A DNA stretch of 64,000 nucleotides from positions 1-64,000 of the forward strand of contig NZ_PVNK01000114.1 in assembly GCF_002994615.1 (NCBI RefSeq), in the 5' to 3' direction. Of the stretch, positions 42,765 to 51,630 are shown in pieces. The notes under the pieces are model-generated. The model was not told the origin of the DNA, did no database searches, and saw only the letters and a program-made list of their open reading frames with translations. The first letter of the stretch is position 1. Every line of letters begins with the position of its first letter. The position numbers and the translations under genes were made by a program. The stretch comes from Enhygromyxa salina (GTDB taxonomy: Bacteria > Myxococcota_A > Polyangia > Nannocystales > Nannocystaceae).

Positions 42765-43790
42765 CTAGGTCGCCTCGGGGGCGTAGAGGTAGCCCTGATG
42801 CTGAAACAGGCAGATCTGGCCGCCGCCTTCGCTGCGCGCCCGGTCGAGCGCGGCGCCGACGAGGTCGAGGAGATCTTGGACCGAGTGGGTGTCTTTGTTC
42901 GGGAAGAACGAGACGCCCACGCTGACCGTGCAGCGATGATCCGGCTCGGCGTCGAGGCGGATCTTGGCGGTGTCGAGGGAGATGCGCTCGGCGACCGCGA
43001 GCGCGCCGGGGAAGTGGGTGTTGGGCAGCAGCAAGATGTAGCCGCGCTCGTCGAGGCGGAAGACCAGATCGATCTTGCGGACGCTGACCTCGACGACGTC
43101 GCGCAGCGAGCGGACCAGGCCGGCGACGGCCTCGACCGAGTGGCGCGAGACCAAGGGGTCGTACTCGTCGAGCTCGACGCGGAGGCACGCGAGGGGATCG
43201 CTGTAGCGCTCGGCTCGATCGAACTCTTCTTCGGCGCGGCGCTTGAACGCTTCGCTGGAGTTGCGAGTCGACGGGGCCCCGGCCGCCGGATCGGCGCTCG
43301 CGTCTGACGTGGCGGCGCCGGTCGTGGCCGCGCTGCCACCCGCGGCCGCGGCTCCGGCCCCATCTGTGGCTCGGGCCGAGCCGTCGCTCGCGGCCCGCTC
43401 GGCGATGACCTTGCGCGTGCGCAGGAGGGCCTCGACTCGGGCCCGGAGCTCCTCGGCGTCGTAGGGCTTGCCGAGGTAGTCGTCGGCCCCGCTGCGCAGA
43501 CCCTCGACTCGGGCGTTGACCGAGTTGCGGGTGCTGACCATGATCACGGGCAGGTAGTTGCCCCCGGACTTGGCCTTGAGGATCCGACAGGTCTCGAGCC
43601 CGGTCAGCCGCGGCATCACGACGTCGAGCATCACGAGGTCGGGCCGCTCGCGGGCGAACACTTCGAGGGCCTGCTGGCCATCGACCGCCTCCATGACGGC
43701 ATAGCCGGCGTCCTCGAGCGCCGTTCGCGCAGCAGCGCGTTCAACCGAGGAGTCGTCGGCGACGAGGATCTTCGCGCGGGGCGTACTCAT
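42765..43790 (-). CDS. Response regulator with degenerate GGDEF domain
   Basis: The 341-residue product has an intact receiver at residues 7-125: DD at 12-13, phosphoacceptor D55 in LVMLDVVMP and K108 in DDYLGKPYD. An Ala/Ser-rich linker (about 135-180) follows, then a domain with the layout of a diguanylate cyclase: EFDRAERYSDPLACLRVELDEYD, IDLVFRLDERGYILLLPNTHFPGALAVAERI, CTVSVGVSFFPNKDTHSVQDLLDLVGAAL. The signature GGDEF is replaced by LDERG, so catalysis is unlikely; it may bind GTP or c-di-GMP or act by contact. Confidence 0.9.
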   Translation of the reverse strand: MSTPRAKILVADDSSVERAAARTALEDAGYAVMEAVDGQQALEVFARERPDLVMLDVVMPRLTGLETCRILKAKSGGNYLPVIMVSTRNSVNARVEGLRSGADDYLGKPYDAEELRARVEALLRTRKVIAERAASDGSARATDGAGAAAAGGSAATTGAATSDASADPAAGAPSTRNSSEAFKRRAEEEFDRAERYSDPLACLRVELDEYDPLVSRHSVEAVAGLVRSLRDVVEVSVRKIDLVFRLDERGYILLLPNTHFPGALAVAERISLDTAKIRLDAEPDHRCTVSVGVSFFPNKDTHSVQDLLDLVGAALDRARSEGGGQICLFQHQGYLYAPEAT

Positions 43791-43981
43791 GGGCGACTGC
43801 AGGGAGTATCACCCTTCTGCGGTGGCTGGGATAGGGGCGTTAGTGCCAAGTTGGGGGCGAACTCGGGCATGCGTGATGTCCGCACCGCCTGGGCGCACCT
43901 GCGCTGGGCGGATCCACACGAGCGAGGCCCCGAGACCGCCTGTTGACACCCCCGGGCCCCTCCTCTAGATCTCTGCGTCCC

Positions 43982-44410
43982 ATGGCCACCTACATCCCGA
44001 ACCCGGCCGAGATCAAGCGCGACTGGCTGTTGATCGACCTCGAGGGGCAGACCGTTGGTCGAGCTGCCTCGAAGATCGCGGGCCTGCTCCGCGGCAAGCA
44101 CAAGGTCGAGTTCACGCCGCACCTCGACGCCGGCGACTTTGTGGTCTGCATCAACGCGGACAAGGTCAAGTTCACGGGCGCCAAGCTCGACCAACAGACC
44201 TACAACAAATTCACGGGCTACCTCGGGCACATGAAGACCCGCACGGCCCGGGAGATGCTCGCCAAGAAGCCCGAGGTCGTGATCAGCAGCGCAGTCAAGC
44301 GCATGCTGCCCAAGGGCGTCCTCGGCCGTCAGACCTTCAAAAAGCTCAAGGTCTACGCCGGCAACGAGCACCCCCACCAAGCCCAGAACCCCAAGCCCCA
44401 CGAGCTCTAG
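43982..44410 (+). CDS. rplM: 50S ribosomal protein L13
   Basis: The 142-residue product matches L13 along its length: DWLLIDLEGQTVGRAASKIAGLLRGKHK, GDFVVCINADKVKFTGAKLDQQTYNKFTGYLG, AVKRMLPKGVLGRQTFKKLKVYAGNEHPHQAQNP. The ATG at 43982 gives the standard start MATYIPNPAEIKRDW. It is followed after 5 bp by rpsI, the usual operon pair. Confidence 0.97.
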   Translation: MATYIPNPAEIKRDWLLIDLEGQTVGRAASKIAGLLRGKHKVEFTPHLDAGDFVVCINADKVKFTGAKLDQQTYNKFTGYLGHMKTRTAREMLAKKPEVVISSAVKRMLPKGVLGRQTFKKLKVYAGNEHPHQAQNPKPHEL

Positions 44411-44415
44411 ATCTC

Positions 44416-44799
44416 ATGAAGTACTACGCGACCGGCCGGCGCAAGACCGCCATCGCCCGAGTCTGGCTGATGCCGGGCGAGGGGAAGATCAGCATCAACC
44501 GCCGTGAGGCCGAGCAGTATCTGACTCGCCCGACGAACATGAAGTTCGTCGAGCAGCCGCTGGTCGAGACCGACACCCGCGAGTCCTACGACGTCTGGGC
44601 GACCGCCCGCGGCGGCGGGCTCTCGGGCCAGGCAGGCGCGGTGCGCCTCGGGATCGCGCGCGCGCTGATCCGTATCAACGGTGAGTTCCGCGCGCCGCTC
44701 AAGGCCGCGGGTCACCTCAGCCGTGACCCGCGCAAGAAAGAGCGCAAGAAGTACGGTCGTCGCGGCGCTCGCGCCCGCTTCCAGTTCAGCAAGCGCTGA
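44416..44799 (+). CDS. rpsI: 30S ribosomal protein S9
   Basis: The 127-residue product has the S9 landmarks YYATGRRKTAIARVWLMPGEGKISINRR, GGGLSGQAGAVRLGIARALIRIN, LKAAGHLSRDPRKKERKKYGRRGARARFQFSKR, ending in the conserved SKR that contacts P-site tRNA. It shares an operon with rplM. Confidence 0.97.
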   Translation: MKYYATGRRKTAIARVWLMPGEGKISINRREAEQYLTRPTNMKFVEQPLVETDTRESYDVWATARGGGLSGQAGAVRLGIARALIRINGEFRAPLKAAGHLSRDPRKKERKKYGRRGARARFQFSKR

Positions 44800-44853
44800 T
44801 CACCGCGCGCTTGACCGCAGCTGGGCTGCGGCCAGGCTGCGGCCAGTTTCGAA

Positions 44854-46071
44854 TCAGTTGGCGGCCTCGGGGCTGGGCTCAGGCTCAGCTTCGGGCCCTG
44901 CTTCAATTGGGCCCTCGGGGATACCGCCGACGCTCTGGTCACCGATGACCTCGAGCGATCCGGGGCACTCGAGCGCGCCGAGGAACGCGACCACGTCGGC
45001 GATCTCTGCCTCGCTGAGCTGAGTGTTGCGCAGGTTCGGGTCGATCCCGGGTGCCTTGGCGTTGCCGCCCGCGGCCATGTAGCGGACGACCTCGGTCAGA
45101 TCGTCGACCGAGCCGTTGTGAAAGTAGGGCGCCGTCTTGGTCACGTTGCGCAGCGTCGGCGTGCGGAATTTGTAGTTGTTCTCCTCGGCGCCGCTGGGCT
45201 TGCCCTGACCGACGTCGGCGTCGGCGAGCAGCGCGCCGCTCGCGTCGTGGGAGGTGCCGACGTTGTGGAAGGCGCCGTCGGACAGGTTGTCGCCAGCGTG
45301 GCAGGTCGAGCACGAGGCCTTGCCCCGAAACAGATCCCAGCCGCGCTGGGCCGCCTCGTCCATCTCGCCCTTGTCGAAGGCCGTGTCGCCGCACAGCAAG
45401 GTGCGCTCGTAGGCCGAGACCGCCATCGCGACGTGCTCGGGCGTGACCTCGGCGCCGGGCTCGAGCCCGAAGGCCACGGCGAACTCGGGCGCGTACTCGG
45501 GCAGCGCGCCGATCTCCTTGGCCTTGGCCGCGAGGTTGTCCTCGCCGACGCCCATGTTGCCGCCCTTCCACGCGCCGAGCATCTGCTTTTCGAGGGTCGG
45601 CGCGCGGCCGTCCCAGTAGAGCCCGTTTTGGTGGTACGCGACGTTCCAGATCGTCGGCGTGTTGCGGGTCAGCGGCTTGTCGCCGGCTCCGAGCGCCAGG
45701 GTCCGGCCGTCGGCGCCGCCGAGCTCGTTTTGGTGGCACGAGTAGCAGCTGCGCGAGCCGTCACCCGAGAGGCGCTTGTCCATGAACAGCTGGTGCCCGA
45801 GCCCGACCTTGGCGGCCGTCATTGGGTTCTCGGCCGGGACCGGGGGCGGCTCGCTGAGGCCCTTGGGCAGCGTCCACGCCCACTCGCGGGCCTCGGTCGG
45901 CGGTGCCTTGTCGTCGGCGCTGCCCTTGTCCGGCGGGGCCTTGTCGACCGCGCCCTTGTCGGCGGTTTTTTTGTTCGAATCGGCCTTGGTCGAGTCTTTG
46001 CCGCACCCAGGAACGAACGCGAGGGTACCGACAAAGACGAAGGAGGAACACACAGCTCGAGCGCGGATCAT
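44854..46071 (-). CDS. Di-heme cytochrome c peroxidase (MauG/CcpA family) lipoprotein
   Basis: From ATG 46071 the product is 405 residues. A type II signal peptide (VPGC) and a Lys/Asp/Ala linker (KADSNKKTADKGAVDKAPPDKG) precede the di-heme domain. Heme sites are SCYSCHQNELGG and SCSTCHAGDNLS; FRTPTLRNVTKTAPYFHNGSVDDLTEVV is typical of the family. Such enzymes reduce hydrogen peroxide in the periplasm. The start was moved to 46071 because the longer reading upstream has no signal and no similarity. Confidence 0.93.
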   Translation of the reverse strand: MIRARAVCSSFVFVGTLAFVPGCGKDSTKADSNKKTADKGAVDKAPPDKGSADDKAPPTEAREWAWTLPKGLSEPPPVPAENPMTAAKVGLGHQLFMDKRLSGDGSRSCYSCHQNELGGADGRTLALGAGDKPLTRNTPTIWNVAYHQNGLYWDGRAPTLEKQMLGAWKGGNMGVGEDNLAAKAKEIGALPEYAPEFAVAFGLEPGAEVTPEHVAMAVSAYERTLLCGDTAFDKGEMDEAAQRGWDLFRGKASCSTCHAGDNLSDGAFHNVGTSHDASGALLADADVGQGKPSGAEENNYKFRTPTLRNVTKTAPYFHNGSVDDLTEVVRYMAAGGNAKAPGIDPNLRNTQLSEAEIADVVAFLGALECPGSLEVIGDQSVGGIPEGPIEAGPEAEPEPSPEAAN

Positions 46072-46127
46072 GGCGTCGGGACCATAACCCCTCCGTCTCA
46101 CAGCGACCAGCGTCCGCGAGGGCAGGG

Positions 46128-48050
46128 CTAGGATGGTTCGAGCCCGAGCCAGTCGCGACGCAGCAGCGTCTGCTGAGGTGTGACGTCGTCGAGGTCGACG
46201 ATCTCGAAGCGCTCGTCGCCACCTTCGATCGGATCGATCGACAGCTCGAGCACCCGACCGGTCCGCTCGATCGTGAACCTGTGGGCGGCGCCGAGCTCGA
46301 GCGCGCCGACGATCTTCTTCCAGCTCTTGCCGTCGACCGGGTGGCCGTCGATCGCCTGGATCACGTCGCCGTCGGCGAGCCCGCCGAGGTCGGCCGGACC
46401 CCCATGCTCGACCCAGCGGACCGCCACGCCCGCGTCCTCGCCCGAGACCTCGGCACCGATCCACGGCCCGCGCTGCTTGATCGTCCGCTCGAGCCGATAG
46501 CCCGCGTGGGCGAGGTAGCGATCGTAGTCGAGCTCGACCGTGCCGCGCACGTAGTCCGCGAACATCTGCCTGACCTCGTCCGCGCCGGGCCCGGCCTGAT
46601 CGACGAACACCTGCTCGAGATCCTGCGGCGACAGCCCGAGCCCGGTCGCGCGCCAGCGCTTCCACAGCTCTTGAAACACCGTGTCGGTGCTGGCCAGGCC
46701 CTGGCTGCTCGCGCGCAGGTGGAGATCGAGGAGCATGCCGATGACCGCGCCCTTGTCGTAGTAGGAGAAGTAGGCCTTGCGGCGGTCGTCGGGCTTGGAC
46801 CAGGTCTCCCACGAGCTCTGCTCGACCGACATCAGCTTGCGGCCCGGGCGGGTCTCGACCGCCGAGATCCGGCGGGCGAGATCCTCGAGCGCCTGAGCCT
46901 CGTCGGTCAGCCCGGCCCGGCGCACGATCAGGGCCGCGTAGTAGCTCGTGAAGCCCTCGGAGAACCACAGCATCGTGGTGTGGACCTCGCGGTCGTAGTC
47001 GAAGGGTCCGAGCACCGCCGGGCGGATCCGCTTGACGTTCCACAGGTGAAAGAACTCGTGGGCCGAGACCGACCAGAACCGCCGCTTGCCTCGCTCGTCG
47101 GCGAACCACCAGGGGTCGACGCCGATCACCGTGGAGTTGAGGTGCTCGAGCCCGCCGCTGTTGTCGGGCAGCACGTGGTAGATGAAGGTGTAGTCGCTAA
47201 AGGGCAGCGCCGTCTCGAGCGGGCCAAACACGGCCGCCGCGGCCTCGGTGATCTTGCGCAGCTCGTCGCGGACCTCGTCGGCCTTCCACGCGCCCTCGCG
47301 CGACATCGTCGCTCGGATCGGTCGGCCGCCGAGCTCGTAGCTGATCGTGTCGACGACGCCCGCGTGGATCGGGCTGTCGACCAGCGCGTCGAAATTGTTG
47401 GCCCAGAAGGTCTTGCGCTCGCCCTTGCCGCGGGCGGGCAGGCCGGTCACGACCTCGGCTCGCCTCCCGCCGGGCAGCTCGTCGACGCGCAGCTCGATCG
47501 GCCGCTGCTTGTGGCCGACCGCGTACATGAACACGTGGGCGCCGTTGATGAAGCCCATGGCGTCGTCGAGGTAGCACCCGCCGATGCCGCTGTAGTGGCC
47601 GCAGTAGACCCGGTACTCGACGCGCACGGGCGCGCCGCCGTGGGCGATCTCCCAGGTGTTCTCGTCGAGCTTGGCGACCGCGAGCGCCGCGCCGGGCTGA
47701 TCGCCCTCGACGAGGGTCGCGCTCACGGCTCGGACGTTGCGGTGGGCGTTGGTCAGGTGATAGGCGCCGGGGTTCCACTTGGGCAGCTCGAGCTGGACGC
47801 TGTCGCCGGGCAGGCCGTCGAGGCGCAGCTCGACCTGAAACTCGTGGCGCTGAGGGTTGGCCATCGTGACCGTGTACGCGAAGGGGTCGCGCTCGCCAGC
47901 GGCGCCGCGCAGGAGCTCGGCGGTCTGGGTCGCAAGCTTTGCGAGTCCGGCCGCGCCGCCGTGCTCCGCGGTCGCGACAGAGCCGGGACCCACGCACAGG
48001 CCGAAGGCGGCGAGAGAGAGCGACCAGGTGAAGGGGCGGGTGGTCGTCAT
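46128..48050 (-). CDS. M61 family metallopeptidase with C-terminal PDZ domain
   Basis: From ATG 48050 the product is 640 residues with an N-terminal signal segment (WSLSLAAFGLCVGPGSVATA). The N-terminal beta domain (TVTMANPQRHEFQVELRLDGLPGDSVQLELPKWNPGAYHL) is the M61 type. The active site is SAHEFFHLWNVKRIRP (HExxH) with the downstream Glu in LWFSEGFTSYYAAL. The last 110 residues hold a PDZ domain (GVAVRWVEHGGPADLGGLADGDVIQAIDGHPV). M61 enzymes are aminopeptidases with preference for Gly or Ala. It is probably periplasmic. Confidence 0.92.
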   Translation of the reverse strand: MTTTRPFTWSLSLAAFGLCVGPGSVATAEHGGAAGLAKLATQTAELLRGAAGERDPFAYTVTMANPQRHEFQVELRLDGLPGDSVQLELPKWNPGAYHLTNAHRNVRAVSATLVEGDQPGAALAVAKLDENTWEIAHGGAPVRVEYRVYCGHYSGIGGCYLDDAMGFINGAHVFMYAVGHKQRPIELRVDELPGGRRAEVVTGLPARGKGERKTFWANNFDALVDSPIHAGVVDTISYELGGRPIRATMSREGAWKADEVRDELRKITEAAAAVFGPLETALPFSDYTFIYHVLPDNSGGLEHLNSTVIGVDPWWFADERGKRRFWSVSAHEFFHLWNVKRIRPAVLGPFDYDREVHTTMLWFSEGFTSYYAALIVRRAGLTDEAQALEDLARRISAVETRPGRKLMSVEQSSWETWSKPDDRRKAYFSYYDKGAVIGMLLDLHLRASSQGLASTDTVFQELWKRWRATGLGLSPQDLEQVFVDQAGPGADEVRQMFADYVRGTVELDYDRYLAHAGYRLERTIKQRGPWIGAEVSGEDAGVAVRWVEHGGPADLGGLADGDVIQAIDGHPVDGKSWKKIVGALELGAAHRFTIERTGRVLELSIDPIEGGDERFEIVDLDDVTPQQTLLRRDWLGLEPS

Positions 48051-48151
48051 GGGCGGAGCATACCCGTTGGCGTGGCGACCCAAGCGGAGCCCGCAGGCCG
48101 CGACGCTCTTCGATCGCTGGAAGCTCTGACGCGCTGCGGGTAGTCTGTGGT

Positions 48152-50689
48152 GTGGCCGGCGAGACCCACGGCGACGTGACCCTCTCAGATGGTGCGACGC
48201 CCGCGGTCGGCAAGCTGTTCGCCGATCGCTACGAGATCGAGGCGTTGCTCGGTCGCGGGGGGATGGGCTCCGTCTACCGCGCGCTCGACCGCGAGGTTGG
48301 CGAGGTCGTGGCGCTCAAGACCCTCGACATCTACGCCGCCGACGACAAGGCCGTCGAGCGCTTCCGTCGCGAGGTCCGCCTGGCCCGGCGCGTGACCCAT
48401 CGCAACACCGCGCGGACCTACGACCTCGGCGAGCACGGCGGGCTGCGCTTCTTGACCATGGAGTATGTCGAGGGCCACAGCCTGCGCGCGTGGCTGGCCC
48501 GGCGCCCGCGCCCGCTGGCGGCGGTCGAGGTCACGCTGCAGGTCGCCGCGGGTCTCCAGGCCGCGCACGAGGCCGGGGTCATCCACCGCGACCTCAAGCC
48601 CAGCAACATCATGATCGAGGCCAGCGGACGCGTGGTCATCACCGACTTCGGGATCGCGCGCACGAGCGAGGCCGAGGGCCAGTCGCAGACCGGCGGCGTG
48701 CTCGGGACCCCAGCCTACATGGCCCCGGAGCAGGTCGAGGGCAAGCCCGTGGACCCCCGGACCGACGTCTACGCGCTCGCGCTGATCCTGGTTGAGATGC
48801 TGACGGGCAAGCTGCCCTTCTCGGGGGGGAACGTGTTCGCCGTGGCCATGGCCCGGCTCAACCCCGAGCTCCCCGAGCTCAGGGCCAGCGGGCGGATCCC
48901 CGAGCCGTTGATCGGTCCGATCGAGCGCGCCTTGTGCCGTGATCCCGAGGGTCGGTTTCGGAGCGCGGCTGCGTTCGCGCGCGCGCTCGAGCGCGTCCGC
49001 GAGCTGCTCGGGGACCAGACCCTAGCCGGCGCCGAGCTCGGCGGCTGGCAAGACGCGGATGACTGGGCCCCGGCCTCTGACCCGGCCGAGACCCTCGCGT
49101 CGTTGGCCGAGAGCGGCGTCGGCGAGCTCGGGGGGGGCGACGCGGCCGAGGCCCCGACGCAGCACAGCATCGCCGAGGATTCGCCGCTGCGCAGCTCGAG
49201 CGCGACCCAGCTGACCGCGACCTCCGAACGGACGGGCCTGCGCCTGCCGATGCCGACGACGAGCGCGGGCCCCCGGACTGGCGCGCGGGCCCTGGCTGTC
49301 TTGCCCTTTCGCTATCGGGGTCCCGCCGACTCCGACTTCATCGCCGACGCGCTGCTCGACGAGCTGACCGACGTGCTCTCGATGACGCGCGGGCTCAAGG
49401 TCACGAGCAGCGGGGCCACGGCGCGGCTCACGAGCGCGGGGGATCGCGACCCGCGCTCGCTCGGGACCGAGCTCGGCGTCGAGCTCGTCGTCGACGGGAC
49501 CATCCAGCTGGCCGGCGAGCGCCTCCGGATCGCGGCCCGCATGCTCGACGTCGACAGCGGGTTTCAGCTGTGGAACGAGCGCTTCGACGGCCAGCTCGAG
49601 GACGTGTTCGAGCTCCAAGACAAGATGGGCAAGCGCATCGCCGAGGCCCTGCGCGTCGAGCTCGAGATCTTCGAGCACCGCGAGCTCGCCGACGTCGAGG
49701 CGATCGAGAGCTACCTGCGCGCGCGCCAGGCCAAGATCAAGTGGCGGCTGCGCGGGCCCGATGGCGCGGTCACCCACTATCGCGCGGTGCTCGAGCGCGC
49801 GCCCGGGTTCAAGCCGGCCATGGCCGGGCTGGCGCTCGCGTGCATGCGCGCGTGGTTCATGCCCGAAGACGAGCGCGACGCGGACATCGACTGGGCGGGG
49901 GTGGCCAAGGCCGCGGTCGAGCACGCGATGGCCGAGGCCCCGAACTTCGCCGAGACCCAGATCGCCGCGGCCTCGTGGGCGGTTCAGGGCGGGTTCTACC
50001 GCGAGGCCGCGGCCCACCTGCGCGAGGCCCTGCGGATCGCCCCGACCTCCGCGCTGGCCCACGAGTACCTCGGTCGGCTCCAGACCGAGGCCGCGCACCC
50101 CGAGCTCGGCATCTCGCACCTCGAGCTCGCGCTGTCCCTCGACCCCGGCCTCCACTGGTGTCTGGCCGACCTCGCCCGTTACAAGGCGCTGCGCGGCGAC
50201 TACGACGGCTACACCGAGCTCATGGATCAGCTGCTCACCCAGACCGAGCGCCACCACGCCACGGCCCAGCTCATGCAGATGCGTGTTGGTGCGTGGCGGC
50301 GCGACGCCGCCAGGGTTCGCGAGGCCCTCGCGCAGCTCGACCCCGACTCGAGTGACGAGGGCGCCCGGACGATCCGGCAGTACGGCCCGCCGCTGCTCGG
50401 GCCCTACGACCCCGAGGCGCTCGAGCAGGAGCACGCGATGATGCTCTCGGTCGTCAAGAACGGTCGGCTGCGCACCTTCATGCACCAGCTGTTCGCGGAG
50501 CAGGCCGCCTTCCACGGCGACCGCGAGCGGGCGGTCGCCCACCTCCACGAGGCCGGGCAGCTGGTCCTCGTCGACCTCGACTGGCTCGACAACTGCCCGC
50601 TGTTCGACGACCTCCGCCACGACCCGCGCTTTGTCACGCTGCGGGCCAAGGTCCGAGCCCGCTGCGAACAGATCTGGGCCGCGGGGTAG
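48152..50689 (+). CDS. Ser/Thr protein kinase fused to TolB-like and TPR region
   Basis: The 845-residue product starts at GTG 48152. The kinase domain (residues about 27-290) is complete: LLGRGGMGSVYRA, VALKTL, VIHRDLKPSNIMI, ITDFGIAR, GTPAYMAPEQVEG. A linker leads to a segment LAVLPFRYRGPADSDFIADALLDELTDVLSMTRGLKVTSSGATARL with VELVVDGTIQLAGERLRIAARMLDVDSG, the FlgO/TolB-like module often found with adenylate cyclases and such kinases. The last 350 residues are TPR repeats. No membrane segment is seen. A strong hairpin follows the stop. Confidence 0.92.
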   Translation: MAGETHGDVTLSDGATPAVGKLFADRYEIEALLGRGGMGSVYRALDREVGEVVALKTLDIYAADDKAVERFRREVRLARRVTHRNTARTYDLGEHGGLRFLTMEYVEGHSLRAWLARRPRPLAAVEVTLQVAAGLQAAHEAGVIHRDLKPSNIMIEASGRVVITDFGIARTSEAEGQSQTGGVLGTPAYMAPEQVEGKPVDPRTDVYALALILVEMLTGKLPFSGGNVFAVAMARLNPELPELRASGRIPEPLIGPIERALCRDPEGRFRSAAAFARALERVRELLGDQTLAGAELGGWQDADDWAPASDPAETLASLAESGVGELGGGDAAEAPTQHSIAEDSPLRSSSATQLTATSERTGLRLPMPTTSAGPRTGARALAVLPFRYRGPADSDFIADALLDELTDVLSMTRGLKVTSSGATARLTSAGDRDPRSLGTELGVELVVDGTIQLAGERLRIAARMLDVDSGFQLWNERFDGQLEDVFELQDKMGKRIAEALRVELEIFEHRELADVEAIESYLRARQAKIKWRLRGPDGAVTHYRAVLERAPGFKPAMAGLALACMRAWFMPEDERDADIDWAGVAKAAVEHAMAEAPNFAETQIAAASWAVQGGFYREAAAHLREALRIAPTSALAHEYLGRLQTEAAHPELGISHLELALSLDPGLHWCLADLARYKALRGDYDGYTELMDQLLTQTERHHATAQLMQMRVGAWRRDAARVREALAQLDPDSSDEGARTIRQYGPPLLGPYDPEALEQEHAMMLSVVKNGRLRTFMHQLFAEQAAFHGDRERAVAHLHEAGQLVLVDLDWLDNCPLFDDLRHDPRFVTLRAKVRARCEQIWAAG

Positions 50690-50694
50690 TTTTA

Positions 50695-50775
50695 GACCCC
50701 CGCGGCCGTCCTGCACTTTGCCACGCATGGCCGCGAGCGGCGTGCGTGGCAAAGTTGCTGACGGCCGCGGGGGTC
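50695..50775 (+). repeat. 81-nt near-perfect hairpin after the kinase gene
   Basis: The outer arms of 16 bp (GACCCCCGCGGCCGTC, 50695-50710, with 50760-50775) and inner arms of 12 bp (CTTTGCCACGCA, 50716-50727, with 50743-50754) pair perfectly, separated by a 5x5 internal loop, and a GCCGC/GCGGC stem closes the top. No T-run follows on either strand. It begins 5 bp after the stop codon and ends 12 bp before repeat copy E. It may stabilise or end the kinase mRNA, or be another mobile palindrome. Confidence 0.85.
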
Positions 50776-50787
50776 AAAGCTCGCTTC

Positions 50788-51070
50788 CTAATAGCCCGTG
50801 GTGCAATGCATCGTGTCGCCTCGCGCCGGAATTTTCGCCGGGGGCGCGAAGCCAAAACGCCGCTGTACCGGGCGTACTGCAAGTTTTGGCGGCGACAAAG
50901 CCCTCGGCGAAAAGGCCAAGCAATGCATCGTGTCGCCTCGCGCCGGAATTTTTGCCGAGGGCGCGAAGCCAAAACGCCGCTGTACCGGGCGTACTGCAAG
51001 TTTTGGCGACAAAGCCCTCGGCGAAAAGGCCAAGCGAGGTGGCGCGAGGCATTGCACCCCGGGCTGCTAG
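50788..51070 (+). repeat. CTAG-ended palindromic repeat, family 1, copy E with internal tandem duplication
   Basis: The element is 283 bp because a core of about 120 bp is present twice in tandem (about 50804-50921 and 50922-51040). The left end is decayed (CTAATAGCCCGTGG), while the right end is intact and its CTAG (51067-51070) supplies the stop codon of the lipoprotein gene at 51067-51630. The two cores differ by a few bases, including a 3-bp change in GTTTTGGCGGCGAC. Confidence 0.9.
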
Positions 51071-51630
51071 GGGGCGCACTCGGACGGGCTGTCGTCGGGG
51101 AGCATGCAGGTGTCGAGGGACTTGGCGGCGACGACGCTCGGGAGGCAGCCGTCGAGCTCGACCTTGATGTAGACCGTCTGGTCGTCGTTGCACCAATAGA
51201 GGCTCGTGGGCAGGTCGCACTCGGTCATGGACAGGCAGCCGTCGTAATTTGGTGGCGCGATGCAGAACCCCTCGGGTAGCTGCTCGACCGGGTTGTAGTG
51301 CACTGCCACGCAGTCGTCCTTCTGGTCGCAGTCGATCGGGCCGAGGCCCTCGCAGGGCATGTCGTTGCCGGTCTCGGTCTCGCCGTTGCTCGTGTCGGTG
51401 CTCGAGTCGCCGTCGCCCGAGTCGCCGTCGCCTGTGCTCGTGCCCGAGCCGCCGTCGCCGGACCCCGAGTCCGCGTCGCCGTCGCCTTCGCCGGCCTCGA
51501 GCTCAGCGTGTCCATCGTCGCTGCCGCTCTCATCGGCCACTGTCTGCCGGGTCTCGTCGAACGCGGGGTTGTCCATCGTGCATCCGCCGACGATCATCAG
51601 CACCAACAGCGAGAAGCGGTGAGTGGTCAT
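51067..51630 (-). CDS. Lipoprotein with acidic Gly-Asp-Ser linker and Cys-rich domain
   Basis: The 187-residue product has a type II signal peptide with lipobox VGGC, then a linker about residues 38-85 (EAGEGDGDADSGSGDGG, GDGDSGDGDSS) and a small domain with eight Cys (DMPCEGLGPIDCDQKDDCVAV, GFCIAPPNYDGCLSMTECDLP, WCNDD, DGCLPSV). It resembles the many short Cys-rich lipoproteins of this group; function unknown. The final codons and TAG stop overlap the CTAG end of repeat copy E. Confidence 0.7.
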   Translation of the reverse strand: MTTHRFSLLVLMIVGGCTMDNPAFDETRQTVADESGSDDGHAELEAGEGDGDADSGSGDGGSGTSTGDGDSGDGDSSTDTSNGETETGNDMPCEGLGPIDCDQKDDCVAVHYNPVEQLPEGFCIAPPNYDGCLSMTECDLPTSLYWCNDDQTVYIKVELDGCLPSVVAAKSLDTCMLPDDSPSECAP

